Assembly (NCBI GenBank): GCA_903917345.1 | Contig: CAIXAE010000010.1 | Location: 62,001 to 126,000 of the forward strand | DNA length: 64,000 nt | Direction: 5' to 3' | From: an uncultured Methylococcaceae bacterium | Lineage (GTDB): Bacteria > Pseudomonadota > Gammaproteobacteria > Methylococcales > Methylomonadaceae | Part shown: piece by piece, positions 6,483 to 15,127 of the stretch | How the letters are laid out: each line of letters opens with the position of its first letter | How positions within the stretch are numbered: position 1 is the first letter of the stretch | Program-made: the position numbers and the translations under genes | Notes under the pieces: model-generated | What the model was told of the DNA's origin: nothing | The model's input: only the letters and a program-made list of their open reading frames with translations | Databases searched by the model: none

Positions 6483-9167
6483 TTGAATCACTCCTTCTCC
6501 ACCTTTAATATGCTTGAGCAGATACTTTCTTATTTATTGGGCGATACCCAGTGGATGCCCCACGGTTTTTGTATTCGATGGACACCCACTTTACTCTGGT
6601 CTTACGTGCTTGCGGATGGTCTGACGGCGTTGTCGTACTTTGCTATTCCGATGGGCATGGCTTATTTTGTTTGGCGTAAAGGCGATTTATTAAGTCGTAA
6701 AATGTATTTATTGTTTTGCGCGTTTATTCTAAGTTGTGGCATCTCGCATCTCACTTCAATCTTGATACTCTGGTTCCCTGTTTACGGCTTGGACGTATTC
6801 TCAAAACTGGTGACCGCTGGGCTTTCTGTTGCCACGGTGATTTATATTTTTCGCCATATGTCGCAACTTACCCAGCTTAAAAAGGATGACGATCGGCACA
6901 ATACTATTGATTTTATAAACTTTATTCTAAATAAAGCCCCGGTATTATTGGCTTATTGGGATAAAGACTTAGTCAACCAATACAGTAACTCAGCGTATGG
7001 TCGTTGGTTTAGTAAATCCAACACACAAATCTTAGGACAACCGCTCCATAAAGTAGTGGGTAAACGATTATATGCCGAAGAATTACCCCGGATCCAAGAC
7101 GTTTTAAAAGGTGAACCGCAAGAGTTTGTGCGCGCCATTATTAATCCTGTCACCGGGCTAAGTAACCTGACCCAATTTAACCTGATACCGCATATCGCTG
7201 ATAACCAAGAAGTACTGGGCTATTATGTGATGGGGGTTGATGTTACGGCTAAAGAGCAATTATTTAATACCACATTCCAAAATACAGCGATCTTTGAGAG
7301 CTTAACAAAAAGCGTCATTATTACAGATGCCAATAGACGCATCACCTATGTCAATACCGCTTTTACGCGTACTACCGGTTATACAGAGGCGGACGCAATC
7401 GGTCAGAGCTGTGCTTTCTTACAAGGCAAAGACAGTGACCATCGACAAATAAAACTGATGCGTGAGGCCATTAATCAAATTAAACCCTATAGCGCTGAAA
7501 TTATTAATTACCGAAAAGATGGTTCATCGTATTGGTGCGAACTGAGCATTACCCCCATATTTGATAGGCAAGGCAAATTGTCTCAATATGTGGGCTTTCA
7601 AACTGACATTACCTATAAGAAACATCTCGAACAACAAAGACTCTTTATGGAGGACATTATTGCGCACTCGCCGGATATGATTTCAATGGCTGATATGCAC
7701 GGCAACTTGACTTACATCAATGCAGCCGGTCTTAAGCTATTAGGCTTATCCGAAGACGCGCCCATAACGACTGTGGAAGTTAAAAATTTTCATACGACGG
7801 ACGTTTTAGAAGATATGAGAAATACCGCTATTCCTATAGCTCTTTCTACAGGCATTTGGCAAGGGGAATCAACTCTACTGCACCAAGACGGCCATAACAT
7901 CCCGGTTTATCAAATCATACAGGCGCATGCGGATGATAAATTGATGCAGCCGTTTCTTTCTACTATTGTGAGAGATATATCAGGTAGTAAACAATATGAA
8001 CATGACTTATTAACGGCCAAGCAAAAAGCCGAGCACTTAGCACACGCTAAATCTGAGTTCTTAGCCAATATGTCGCATGAGATTCGTACCCCTATGAATG
8101 CCATTTTAGGTTTCTCAGAACTGGCTTTATTGGAAGAGACGCCCCAAAAAATCAACGCCTACTTTAAGAACATTAATGTGGCTTCCAAGCATTTGTTAGA
8201 CATTTTGAATGGCATTCTAGAGTTCTCTAAAATGGAAGCGAATGGCATACAACTTATGCCTGCGCCTATTGACCTACAAACGCTAAAACATAAAGTTCTT
8301 TTACTCTTTACGGATCTTAACGAACAAAAAACAAACTTCTTTCAGGTTAACTTTGCACCGGATGTGCCTAGTCACGTAATGGCTGACGCTTTGAGGCTTG
8401 AACAAATACTGATTAATTTATTGAGTAATGCTAGCAAGTTTACCGAAAAGGGCAGCGTTAAATTAGAGGTGTCTGTAAAGGACAGAAACGCGGAAAAGGT
8501 GTGTCTACTGTTCTGTGTCAGCGACACAGGTATAGGCTTAACAGAAGAAGATAAGGCAAAAATTTTAGCGCCTTTTACGCAGGCCGATGAAAGCATTAGT
8601 CGTCGATTTGGTGGGACAGGCTTAGGCTTAACGATTTGTCAGCGCTTGTTGCACTTAATGGGCAGTGAATTAAGTATCGAGAGTAAAAAAGAGGCCGGTA
8701 GTCAGTTCTGTTTTGAGCTATGGTTAGACGTGTGTCCAGAGGCAATAATAACTGAGGCTGAGGCTATTATAGCCGAGCAACGTTCGTTAAAAGGCGTTCA
8801 TATTCTGATAGCAGAAGACAATGTATTTAATCAACAGGTGATTATAAGGTTTCTTGGCTTAGAGGGAATAACCTACACGATCGCCAATAATGGCATAGAA
8901 GCCTTGGCCGCGTTAACTCAAGAAGACTTTGATGGTGTTTTAATGGATATCAACATGCCGGAAATGGATGGCTATACGGCGACTCGCGAAATTAAACGCC
9001 AGACCCGCTATGCCACACTGCCTATTATTGCTTTATCGGCCGCCGTGACCGAAGAAGAACAACAAGACTGCTTAGCGGCTGGCATGGTGGGCTTTATCGA
9101 AAAACCCATAGAACCCGCTAAAATGATCGCCATTCTCTCTAAATATTTGACTAAAAGCAGGGTTTAA
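6483..9167 (+). CDS. Hybrid histidine kinase with ethylene-receptor-like copper domain and PAS/LOV-like domains
   Basis: Residues 24-125 match the three-helix ethylene-binding domain of plant and cyanobacterial ETR1 receptors. Asp45, Tyr52, Ile55, Pro56, Cys85 and His89 sit at the same spacing as Asp25, Tyr32, Ile35, Pro36, Cys65 and His69 of ETR1; the Cys and His bind Cu(I) there. Three PAS domains follow (about 145-255, 265-380, 385-505). The second has a LOV-like core, GQSCAFLQGKDSD, with Cys310 at the photoadduct position. Then come HisKA (His532), HATPase_c and a receiver domain (Asp822); unlike its upstream paralogue it has no Hpt domain. The annotated start is TTG; an ATG at 6510 (residue 10) is equally possible, as neither has a good ribosome-binding site. 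Confidence 0.92.
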   Translation: MNHSFSTFNMLEQILSYLLGDTQWMPHGFCIRWTPTLLWSYVLADGLTALSYFAIPMGMAYFVWRKGDLLSRKMYLLFCAFILSCGISHLTSILILWFPVYGLDVFSKLVTAGLSVATVIYIFRHMSQLTQLKKDDDRHNTIDFINFILNKAPVLLAYWDKDLVNQYSNSAYGRWFSKSNTQILGQPLHKVVGKRLYAEELPRIQDVLKGEPQEFVRAIINPVTGLSNLTQFNLIPHIADNQEVLGYYVMGVDVTAKEQLFNTTFQNTAIFESLTKSVIITDANRRITYVNTAFTRTTGYTEADAIGQSCAFLQGKDSDHRQIKLMREAINQIKPYSAEIINYRKDGSSYWCELSITPIFDRQGKLSQYVGFQTDITYKKHLEQQRLFMEDIIAHSPDMISMADMHGNLTYINAAGLKLLGLSEDAPITTVEVKNFHTTDVLEDMRNTAIPIALSTGIWQGESTLLHQDGHNIPVYQIIQAHADDKLMQPFLSTIVRDISGSKQYEHDLLTAKQKAEHLAHAKSEFLANMSHEIRTPMNAILGFSELALLEETPQKINAYFKNINVASKHLLDILNGILEFSKMEANGIQLMPAPIDLQTLKHKVLLLFTDLNEQKTNFFQVNFAPDVPSHVMADALRLEQILINLLSNASKFTEKGSVKLEVSVKDRNAEKVCLLFCVSDTGIGLTEEDKAKILAPFTQADESISRRFGGTGLGLTICQRLLHLMGSELSIESKKEAGSQFCFELWLDVCPEAIITEAEAIIAEQRSLKGVHILIAEDNVFNQQVIIRFLGLEGITYTIANNGIEALAALTQEDFDGVLMDINMPEMDGYTATREIKRQTRYATLPIIALSAAVTEEEQQDCLAAGMVGFIEKPIEPAKMIAILSKYLTKSRV

Positions 9168-9190
9168 CGGAACGCGCTACCGTTTATCGA

Positions 9191-9376
9191 TTACAGGGCT
9201 TTTGTTTTAATCTTTGCACAGCGCGTGCATTGATAAACAGTGATTAATTTGCCCTGTTTAACATCAAACTGTTGTTCTTTGAGGAGCTTCCATTTATGGA
9301 AGCCACTTTGACATAAGGTCTTGCCTTTATGGCGTTCTGCGACAGAGGGTCGCTTAAACTGAATAACATCACCCAT
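9191..9376 (-). CDS. Small zinc-ribbon-like protein
   Basis: 61 residues with a good AAGGG ribosome-binding site. Cys22 and His27 (LCQSGFHKW) and the pair Cys50-x2-Cys53 (YQCTRCAK) form a probable zinc knuckle/ribbon; the rest is basic. The start MGDVIQFKRPS is of a kind seen in small conserved gammaproteobacterial proteins of unknown role. It lies convergent with the hybrid kinase and 21 bases downstream of the tetR gene, so it may share that transcript. Nucleic-acid binding or zinc storage are possible; function not established. Confidence 0.7.
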   Translation of the reverse strand: MGDVIQFKRPSVAERHKGKTLCQSGFHKWKLLKEQQFDVKQGKLITVYQCTRCAKIKTKAL

Positions 9377-9397
9377 GCATTCAAGCCCTTATGATAT

Positions 9398-10015
9398 TTA
9401 ATTGATTGAACTCGACGCCTTCTTCGCGACTACATTCCATGCTGCTATCCAGGTTTGGCTTAAATAGACATCCGCTTTCTTATCCAATTCTGCATTTAAT
9501 ACCGCACGCAAGGTACCCAAAATAATACCGAAAAATTGGGCGCTGATTAAATTAGCATCTAATGACCGAATTTCCCCCGCCTTAATGCCCGCCTGTATTA
9601 TTTTGTTTATTTTTACAAACGCGGCTGTTTGATGCAATGGCGTTATCTCGGGTAAAAACTCATCATGCTTTAATACGCATAAAAAGCGCATCACCGCGGG
9701 TGCTTCATCGGTTAAGCTAAACAACAAGTCAACAATGCCCCGCAATTGTTCTGAGGGCTTTTCGTTCTTACGCCTAATCTCATCAATAGAGACGCTTAAG
9801 CTATCCAAAATAGTGTCATATAACTGCACAGCCATACTCTGTTTATCATTAAAATGCTGATAAACGGGCCGGGTATCCGGCAACGCTAACGCCGCCGCGA
9901 TATCGGTTAAGGCGGTTTTGTAATAACCTTTACGGGTAAATAATTCTAAAGCCACTAGCAAAATGTCATTCGCAGTGAGCTCGTTTGCCTGATTACTGTC
10001 TTTGTCCTGATCCAT
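9398..10015 (-). CDS. TetR/AcrR family transcriptional regulator
   Basis: 205 residues. The N-terminal helix-turn-helix is clear: ILLVALELFTRKGYYKTALTDIAAAL followed by the recognition region RPVYQHFNDKQ. The C-terminal ligand/dimer domain (about residues 80-200) is variable and does not indicate a ligand. No transporter or enzyme gene is divergently placed, so the regulon cannot be inferred from context; the only close partner is the downstream zinc-ribbon gene. The slightly unusual recognition helix PDTRPVYQHF replaces the common VSKGTLYHYF. Confidence 0.88.
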   Translation of the reverse strand: MDQDKDSNQANELTANDILLVALELFTRKGYYKTALTDIAAALALPDTRPVYQHFNDKQSMAVQLYDTILDSLSVSIDEIRRKNEKPSEQLRGIVDLLFSLTDEAPAVMRFLCVLKHDEFLPEITPLHQTAAFVKINKIIQAGIKAGEIRSLDANLISAQFFGIILGTLRAVLNAELDKKADVYLSQTWIAAWNVVAKKASSSIN

Positions 10016-10121
10016 TTTTATTATTTTTCAGCGTTTCAATACACTGTGTTTTGGTGTTAAAAAATCGAGCGGTTAATTTTTTAATGGCTCCCGCTGAGCC
10101 CATAGCATCTATAAGGTCGAC

Positions 10122-10685
10122 TTAATTGTCGTTAATCACTTTTAAAGCGGCACTGAGATAACTCATCATCGACCACAAGGTTAATATGGCGGCAATATAC
10201 AGCAAACCATACCCTAAGTAGTTAATGGGTAGCCCCCATAAATCTTCACGATACAGTAAGAAACCAATCGCTAACATTTGCGCACTGGTCTTCCATTTAC
10301 CAACTTTGGATACTTTAACTTTAGCTCGTTGACCTATTTCTGCCATCCATTCACGTAAAGAGGCAATAGTAATCTCGCGGCCTATAATGATGGCAGCAGG
10401 TATGGCTAAATAAGGGGTGGCTTGTTGCTGAACGAGTAAGACTAAGACAAACGTGACCATTAATTTGTCGGCAACGGGATCTAAAAAGGCCCCAAAGGGC
10501 GTTTCCATATTGAGTTTTCTGGCTAAATATCCATCTAACCAGTCGGTGACACCGGCCAGAAAAAAGATAAACGTGCAGGCTATATTGGCATATTGCCATG
10601 GCACATAAAAAACCACCGCTAACAAGGGAATTAACGCGATTCTGAGCAGCGTAAGATTTGTAGGTATATTAAATTGAATCGCCAT
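10122..10685 (-). CDS. pgsA: CDP-diacylglycerol-glycerol-3-phosphate phosphatidyltransferase
   Basis: Makes phosphatidylglycerol-phosphate, the committed step to phosphatidylglycerol and cardiolipin in the inner membrane. The start MAIQFNIPTN is chosen over the longer ORF because family members begin here and it overlaps the end of uvrC by 17 bases, a common uvrC-pgsA arrangement. The CDP-alcohol phosphotransferase signature is complete: Asp48, Asp51-Gly52, Ala55-Arg56, Gly65, Asp69 and Asp73 (DWLDGYLAR and GAFLDPVADK). About four to six hydrophobic helices; 187 residues is normal length. Confidence 0.95.
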   Translation of the reverse strand: MAIQFNIPTNLTLLRIALIPLLAVVFYVPWQYANIACTFIFFLAGVTDWLDGYLARKLNMETPFGAFLDPVADKLMVTFVLVLLVQQQATPYLAIPAAIIIGREITIASLREWMAEIGQRAKVKVSKVGKWKTSAQMLAIGFLLYREDLWGLPINYLGYGLLYIAAILTLWSMMSYLSAALKVINDN

Positions 10686-12513
10686 CTTGATGATGAAATA
10701 GTTCGTAAATTCGTTCTGCCAAGTGCTTGCTAATGCCATCTACGCTGGAGAGTGCATCCACACTCGCGCTCGTTATGCCTTGCAGCCCCCCAAATTGTTT
10801 CAATAATAATTGCCGTCTTTTGGCGCCTAAGCCCGGTATGCTTTCTAAAACAGACTGTTTAGACGCTTTACCTCTTCGCGCTCTATGGCCGGTAATAGCA
10901 AACCGATGCGCCTCGTCTCGAATATGCTGTATTAATAGCAATCCACTCGCTGTGGGCGTTATATCTATCGGCTGCTCCTGATCTACCAGTATTAACTTCT
11001 CCATACCGGGTTTTCTATCAGGGCCTTTTGAAACGCCGACTATCATAACATTGTTTATGTCTAATTCTGCTAATGCCTTTTGCGCTTCATTCACCTGCCC
11101 CCTCCCCCCGTCTATAAACAAGATATCGGGCGCTTCATGTTCACCTGCCTTGAGTCTTTTAAAGCGTCGAAAAACGGCTTGATGGATGGCCGCATAATCA
11201 TCACCGCCAGTAATACCCGTGATATTAAAGCGCCGATACGCTGATTTAACGGGCCCTTCTCTATCAAAAACCACACAAGATGCCACGGTTTGATCGCCCT
11301 GCGTATGGCTGATATCAAAACATTCCAAGCGTTTGGGTAAGTCGGTACAGCCGAGCTCTTCTTGTAAGCTTAAGAACCGCGCATAAACGCCTTGTTTATC
11401 GGCCAATTTACTTTGCAATGAATTCTCGACATTGGTCATGGCCATTTGCAACCACTTTAAGCGCTCACCTCTGACGTTGGTTGAAAGCGTTACCGCATGT
11501 TTGGCTTGTAGGGCTAACACCTCGAGCAATAAAGCCGATTCCGTCAAGTCATGGCTGACCATCACTTCATGAGGAACGGGTTTATCAAGATAATATTGCG
11601 GGATAAACGCTTCTAGAATGGCGGAAGGTTCATATTCTGTCGCAATACGCGGAAAAAAGGCTTTGTTACCGAGTTGCTGTCCATTACGAATAAAAAATAC
11701 CTGTACACAGGCAACATTACCTTTACTGGCACAGGCAATAATATCCACATCGCCTTTTTCGCCGGACACAAAGTGCTTTTCTAATACTGAGCGCAGTTTA
11801 ACAATCTGATCTCTATAGCCGGCCGCCTCTTCAAAGGCTAATGCGGCTGAGGCGTTTTCCATTTTAACGATCAGTTGATCGATCAATAAACTGCCCTTAC
11901 CTTCTAAAAAGAGTACGGTACTGTCAACATCTAAGCCATAGGTCGGTTTATCAATTAAGCCTACACAGGGCGCGGTACAGCGCTCTATTTGATATTGCAA
12001 ACACGGGCGCGTTCGGTTGTTATACACACCATCTTCACATTGGCGGACCGGAAACAAGCGCTGTAATAACTTTAAGCTTTCTTTAACCGCTCCTGAACTG
12101 GGATAAGGCCCAAAATAGCGGCCCTTTTTATTTTTTGGCCCCCGATGATAGGTGATTTGTGGAAAGTCATGTTGGGTGGACAAGAACACATACGGAAAGG
12201 TTTTATCGTCGCGTAAACATATGTTATAGCGCGGTTTGTGGGCTTTGATTTGCTGACATTCTAGCAGTAACGCCTCACCTTCTGTGTGCGTTACAGTAAC
12301 TTCTATAGCCGCTACTTTAGCGACCATGACTTGTTGTTTTATGGAAGCGGACTGTGTTTTAAAATAACTTGAAACACGATTTTTTAGGTTTTTGGCTTTA
12401 CCAATATAAATAATCTCACTCTTGTCATTCAGCATTTTATAAATGCCCGGACGCGTCGTGAGGTTTTTTAAGAAATCATCGATATCAAAACTTTTTTCTA
12501 TGAGTTCAGCCAT
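10669..12513 (-). CDS. uvrC: Excinuclease ABC subunit C
   Basis: Nucleotide excision repair nuclease that makes both incisions after UvrA-UvrB damage recognition. Domains in order: GIY-YIG nuclease (about 18-95, GIYKMLNDKSEIIYIGKAKNL), a Cys-containing middle region (TRPCLQYQIERCTAPC), the UVR UvrB-interaction helices (about 205-240), the RNase-H-like 5' nuclease domain (about 380-540, ECFDISHTQG) and tandem helix-hairpin-helix motifs at the end (IPGLGAKRRQLLLKQFGG). The ORF track's first codon is GTG; I prefer the ATG that follows it (MAELIEKSF). Translationally coupled to pgsA downstream. Confidence 0.96.
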   Translation of the reverse strand: MAELIEKSFDIDDFLKNLTTRPGIYKMLNDKSEIIYIGKAKNLKNRVSSYFKTQSASIKQQVMVAKVAAIEVTVTHTEGEALLLECQQIKAHKPRYNICLRDDKTFPYVFLSTQHDFPQITYHRGPKNKKGRYFGPYPSSGAVKESLKLLQRLFPVRQCEDGVYNNRTRPCLQYQIERCTAPCVGLIDKPTYGLDVDSTVLFLEGKGSLLIDQLIVKMENASAALAFEEAAGYRDQIVKLRSVLEKHFVSGEKGDVDIIACASKGNVACVQVFFIRNGQQLGNKAFFPRIATEYEPSAILEAFIPQYYLDKPVPHEVMVSHDLTESALLLEVLALQAKHAVTLSTNVRGERLKWLQMAMTNVENSLQSKLADKQGVYARFLSLQEELGCTDLPKRLECFDISHTQGDQTVASCVVFDREGPVKSAYRRFNITGITGGDDYAAIHQAVFRRFKRLKAGEHEAPDILFIDGGRGQVNEAQKALAELDINNVMIVGVSKGPDRKPGMEKLILVDQEQPIDITPTASGLLLIQHIRDEAHRFAITGHRARRGKASKQSVLESIPGLGAKRRQLLLKQFGGLQGITSASVDALSSVDGISKHLAERIYELFHHQDGDSI

Positions 12514-12881
12514 CACACTTAACCTACAATCCTAGATGGCGCTATCTATAAGCTGACTATATCTGAACAAATCAACACATTGTTAACTAATACCCCCAAG
12601 TTACGATCTAAATTTGCGTGAGTATGGTATTTTTTTTGCATAAGTGGGTATTGGGATATAAAAACCTTAGGAGGTTTTATTTTATAACTTAAGCCGTCGC
12701 AGGCAAGATAAATTTAACGTGCCTGCGTTATTTGCAGTCTTCCATCTGCAGCGCTATCACTATAAAATACCGAGGTAAAGATAGAATTAATATCTTTAGC
12801 AAATATCAGCGGTTTATAGAACAAAAGCAGTCATCTATAATGCCCCTATCTTTAAAATAAAGAGAATTCTTATTATCTTTT
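12514..12881. other. Non-coding region between uvrC and lptM with several inverted repeats
   Basis: About 368 bases with no ORF. It carries AATACCC (12589) facing GGGTATT (12646), a short AAAACCT/AGGTTTT hairpin followed by ATTTTAT near 12661-12682, and an 8-bp stem CGCAGGCA/TGCCTGCG with a 14-base loop (12698-12727). The uvrC promoter should lie at the left end and the lptM promoter at the right end. The clustered stems between them could mark a small structured RNA or a degraded mobile element; the sequence alone does not decide. Confidence 0.4.
12813..12841 (+). promoter_or_regulatory. Sigma-70-type promoter for lptM-lysA-dapF operon
   Basis: TTTATA, a 17-base spacer, then a perfect TATAAT. 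Transcription would start near 12848, leaving a leader of about 35 bases before the lptM ATG. This is the only strong promoter-like sequence ahead of the operon. Confidence 0.6.
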
Positions 12882-13004
12882 ATGAAAATCTATAGATTTA
12901 TATTTCTATGCATTTACCTTGCATTGGTGGGCTGTGGTCAAACGGGCCCCCTGTATATGCCAGGCACTACCCCTCCACCCTCTAAAAATAGCTCTGCAAA
13001 CTAA
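12882..13004 (+). CDS. lptM: LPS-assembly lipoprotein LptM (YifL)
   Basis: A 40-residue lipoprotein missed by the ORF track. MKIYRFIFLCIYLALVGC is a lipoprotein signal with the lipobox cysteine at residue 18, followed by GQTGPLYMP, the hallmark LptM motif. In Escherichia coli LptM binds the LptD-LptE outer-membrane LPS translocon and assists its oxidative maturation. Its position directly upstream of lysA and dapF is the usual gammaproteobacterial order, and lysA starts 5 bases after its stop. Identification is firm from both the motif and the context. Confidence 0.93.
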   Translation: MKIYRFIFLCIYLALVGCGQTGPLYMPGTTPPPSKNSSAN

Positions 13005-13009
13005 AAAGA

Positions 13010-14257
13010 ATGGATTACTTTAATTACCGAAATAATGAGCTTTTTGCTGAAGATGTTGCCGTTAAAGATATTATTAAACAACAAGGTAGCCCTTGTTACA
13101 TATACTCTAGAGCTACGATAGAAAGGCACTGGCAGGCTTTTGATAAGGCTTTTGGTCAGCAAGCCCATTTAATCTGCTATGCCGTTAAAGCTAACTCAAA
13201 CATTGCTTTATTGAATATATTGGCTCGCTTAGGGTCTGGTTTTGATATCGTGTCTTTAGGTGAACTTATGCGCGTTATTAAAGCGGGGGGTGATCCTAAA
13301 AAAGTCGTTTTCTCTGGCATTGGTAAACGTGAAGATGAAATATTAACCGCGCTTGAGCTCGGGATTCGATGTTTTAATATTGAAGTCAGTGGCGAACTGG
13401 ATAGAATTAACGACATTGCTAAACGTTTAAATGTCATGGCGCCAGTCTCCTTTCGTGTAAACCCTGATGTGGATGCAAAAACACATCCTTATATCTCTAC
13501 GGGTTTAAAAGAAAACAAATTTGGTATCGATATTAACCAAGCCTTAGCAGAATATCGACGTGCCGCTAGCTTATCAAACATAAAAGTGGTGGGGATTGAT
13601 TGCCATATAGGCTCTCAACTCACAGAAACTCGTCCCTTTTTAGATGCGCTAGATAAAATACTAGACTTGGTAAACACTTTAAAGAATGAAGGCATTCATC
13701 TGCATCATCTTGATTTAGGGGGCGGATTAGGTATCCGATATAACGAGGAAAAACCACCTGAACCGGCTGAATACATCAAAGAATTATTAGATCGACTAGG
13801 CCATACTGATTTTGAAATTTTATTAGAGCCCGGTAGAGCGATCGTAGGTAATGCGGGCATTTTGGTCACTCAGGTAGAGTATCTAAAACCGACCGAACAT
13901 AAAAACTTTGCCATTGTTGATGCGGCCATGAACGATCTTGTTCGCCCGTCTCTTTATAACGCATGGCAAGAAATTATTCCGACTAGTCTAAACAGCACTG
14001 CTGAAGCACAGGTATGGGACATTGTTGGCCCTATCTGTGAAACCGGTGATTTCTTAGGTAAACAACGGTTGCTTAATATAAATGCAGGCGATCTTTTAGC
14101 GATTCGATCTTCTGGCGCTTATGGCTTTACCATGAGCTCTAACTATAATTCCAGACCTAAAGTGGCCGAAATTATGGTGGATGGCGCACAATCGCACTTA
14201 ATAAGAGAAAGAGAAACAATAGATCAACTGTGGACAGGTGAACACTTATTACCTTAA
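13010..14257 (+). CDS. lysA: Diaminopimelate decarboxylase
   Basis: Last step of lysine synthesis: decarboxylates meso-diaminopimelate to L-lysine using pyridoxal phosphate. A fold-III PLP barrel (about 35-285) plus C-terminal beta domain. Lys60 in CYAVKANSN is the Schiff-base lysine. The glycine-rich phosphate-binding loop is LGGGLGI, EPGRAIVG supplies further contacts, and the active-site Cys lies in GPICETGDFLG. 415 residues is typical. Part of the lptM-lysA-dapF-DUF484-xerC run; only 39 bases separate it from the dapF GTG. Confidence 0.97.
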   Translation: MDYFNYRNNELFAEDVAVKDIIKQQGSPCYIYSRATIERHWQAFDKAFGQQAHLICYAVKANSNIALLNILARLGSGFDIVSLGELMRVIKAGGDPKKVVFSGIGKREDEILTALELGIRCFNIEVSGELDRINDIAKRLNVMAPVSFRVNPDVDAKTHPYISTGLKENKFGIDINQALAEYRRAASLSNIKVVGIDCHIGSQLTETRPFLDALDKILDLVNTLKNEGIHLHHLDLGGGLGIRYNEEKPPEPAEYIKELLDRLGHTDFEILLEPGRAIVGNAGILVTQVEYLKPTEHKNFAIVDAAMNDLVRPSLYNAWQEIIPTSLNSTAEAQVWDIVGPICETGDFLGKQRLLNINAGDLLAIRSSGAYGFTMSSNYNSRPKVAEIMVDGAQSHLIRERETIDQLWTGEHLLP

Positions 14258-14299
14258 AACAGTACGTCGACTATTCTTAACGCCATTTAATATGAAGTG

Positions 14300-15127
14300 A
14301 TGATAAATTTCACAAAAATGCAGGGCATCGGCAATGACTTTGTCGTTATTGATGCGATTAATCAAGCGGTTTCATTAACTCCGGAAAACATCCGGTTTAT
14401 GGCTGACCGTAAGTATGGGATTGGCTTTGATCAATTATTACTGGTTGAAAAAGCCAGCACAGAACAAAGCGACTTTAAGTATCGCATTTTTAATGCGGAT
14501 GGCAGTGAAGTCGGACAATGTGGCAATGGCGCCCGCTGTTTTGCACGATTTGTCCGCGACAAGGGACTATCGTCTAAGAACCCTATTCATGTCGACACAA
14601 ACTCTGGCCCCCTTGCACTTTATTTTAGTGACGATGATTTAATCACTGTCAATATGGGCATACCCAGACATAACCCTGCCCAAGTGCCTATGCTGGCCGA
14701 GCAAGAGGCCTTGACCTATCAGCTGACTATTAACAACACGCCTGTTAGTTTTGGAGCTGTATCGATGGGAAATCCTCATGCGGTTATTAAAGTCAGTGAC
14801 ATTAAATCTGCGCCTGTAGCTGAATGGGGTGAAATACTGGAGTCTCATGCTTTCTTTCCTGAGCGAGCCAATATTGGCTTTATGCAAGTCATTAGTAGGC
14901 AGGCCATTAAGCTTCGCGTTTATGAACGAGGAGCGGCTGAAACTTTAGCGTGTGGAAGCGGTGCTTGTGCGGCTGTGGTTATAGGAATAGAACAAAACCT
15001 GCTAGACTCTGAAGTTGAAGTTGAACTTCCGGGTGGAAGTCTAAAAATTAGCTGGAATGGCCGCGGCCAACCTGTTCTGATGACAGGTCCCGCAATATCC
15101 GTTTATGATGGTGTAATAAAACTATGA
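14300..15127 (+). CDS. dapF: Diaminopimelate epimerase
   Basis: Converts LL- to meso-diaminopimelate, used both for lysine (by LysA just upstream) and for peptidoglycan cross-bridges. Cofactor-independent two-base mechanism using the cysteine pair Cys74 (GQCGNGARC) and Cys218 (LACGSGACAA), both present. The start MINFTKMQGIGNDFV is taken at the ATG; the track's extra residue comes from a GTG one codon earlier. 275 residues is the normal length. Overlaps the DUF484 gene by 4 bases (ATGA). Confidence 0.97.
   Translation: MINFTKMQGIGNDFVVIDAINQAVSLTPENIRFMADRKYGIGFDQLLLVEKASTEQSDFKYRIFNADGSEVGQCGNGARCFARFVRDKGLSSKNPIHVDTNSGPLALYFSDDDLITVNMGIPRHNPAQVPMLAEQEALTYQLTINNTPVSFGAVSMGNPHAVIKVSDIKSAPVAEWGEILESHAFFPERANIGFMQVISRQAIKLRVYERGAAETLACGSGACAAVVIGIEQNLLDSEVEVELPGGSLKISWNGRGQPVLMTGPAISVYDGVIKL

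Noticed and set aside
10081-10105. GGCTC/GAGCC hairpin as terminator of pgsA
   Set aside because: Only a 5-bp stem, and the following minus-strand bases are A-rich, not T-rich.
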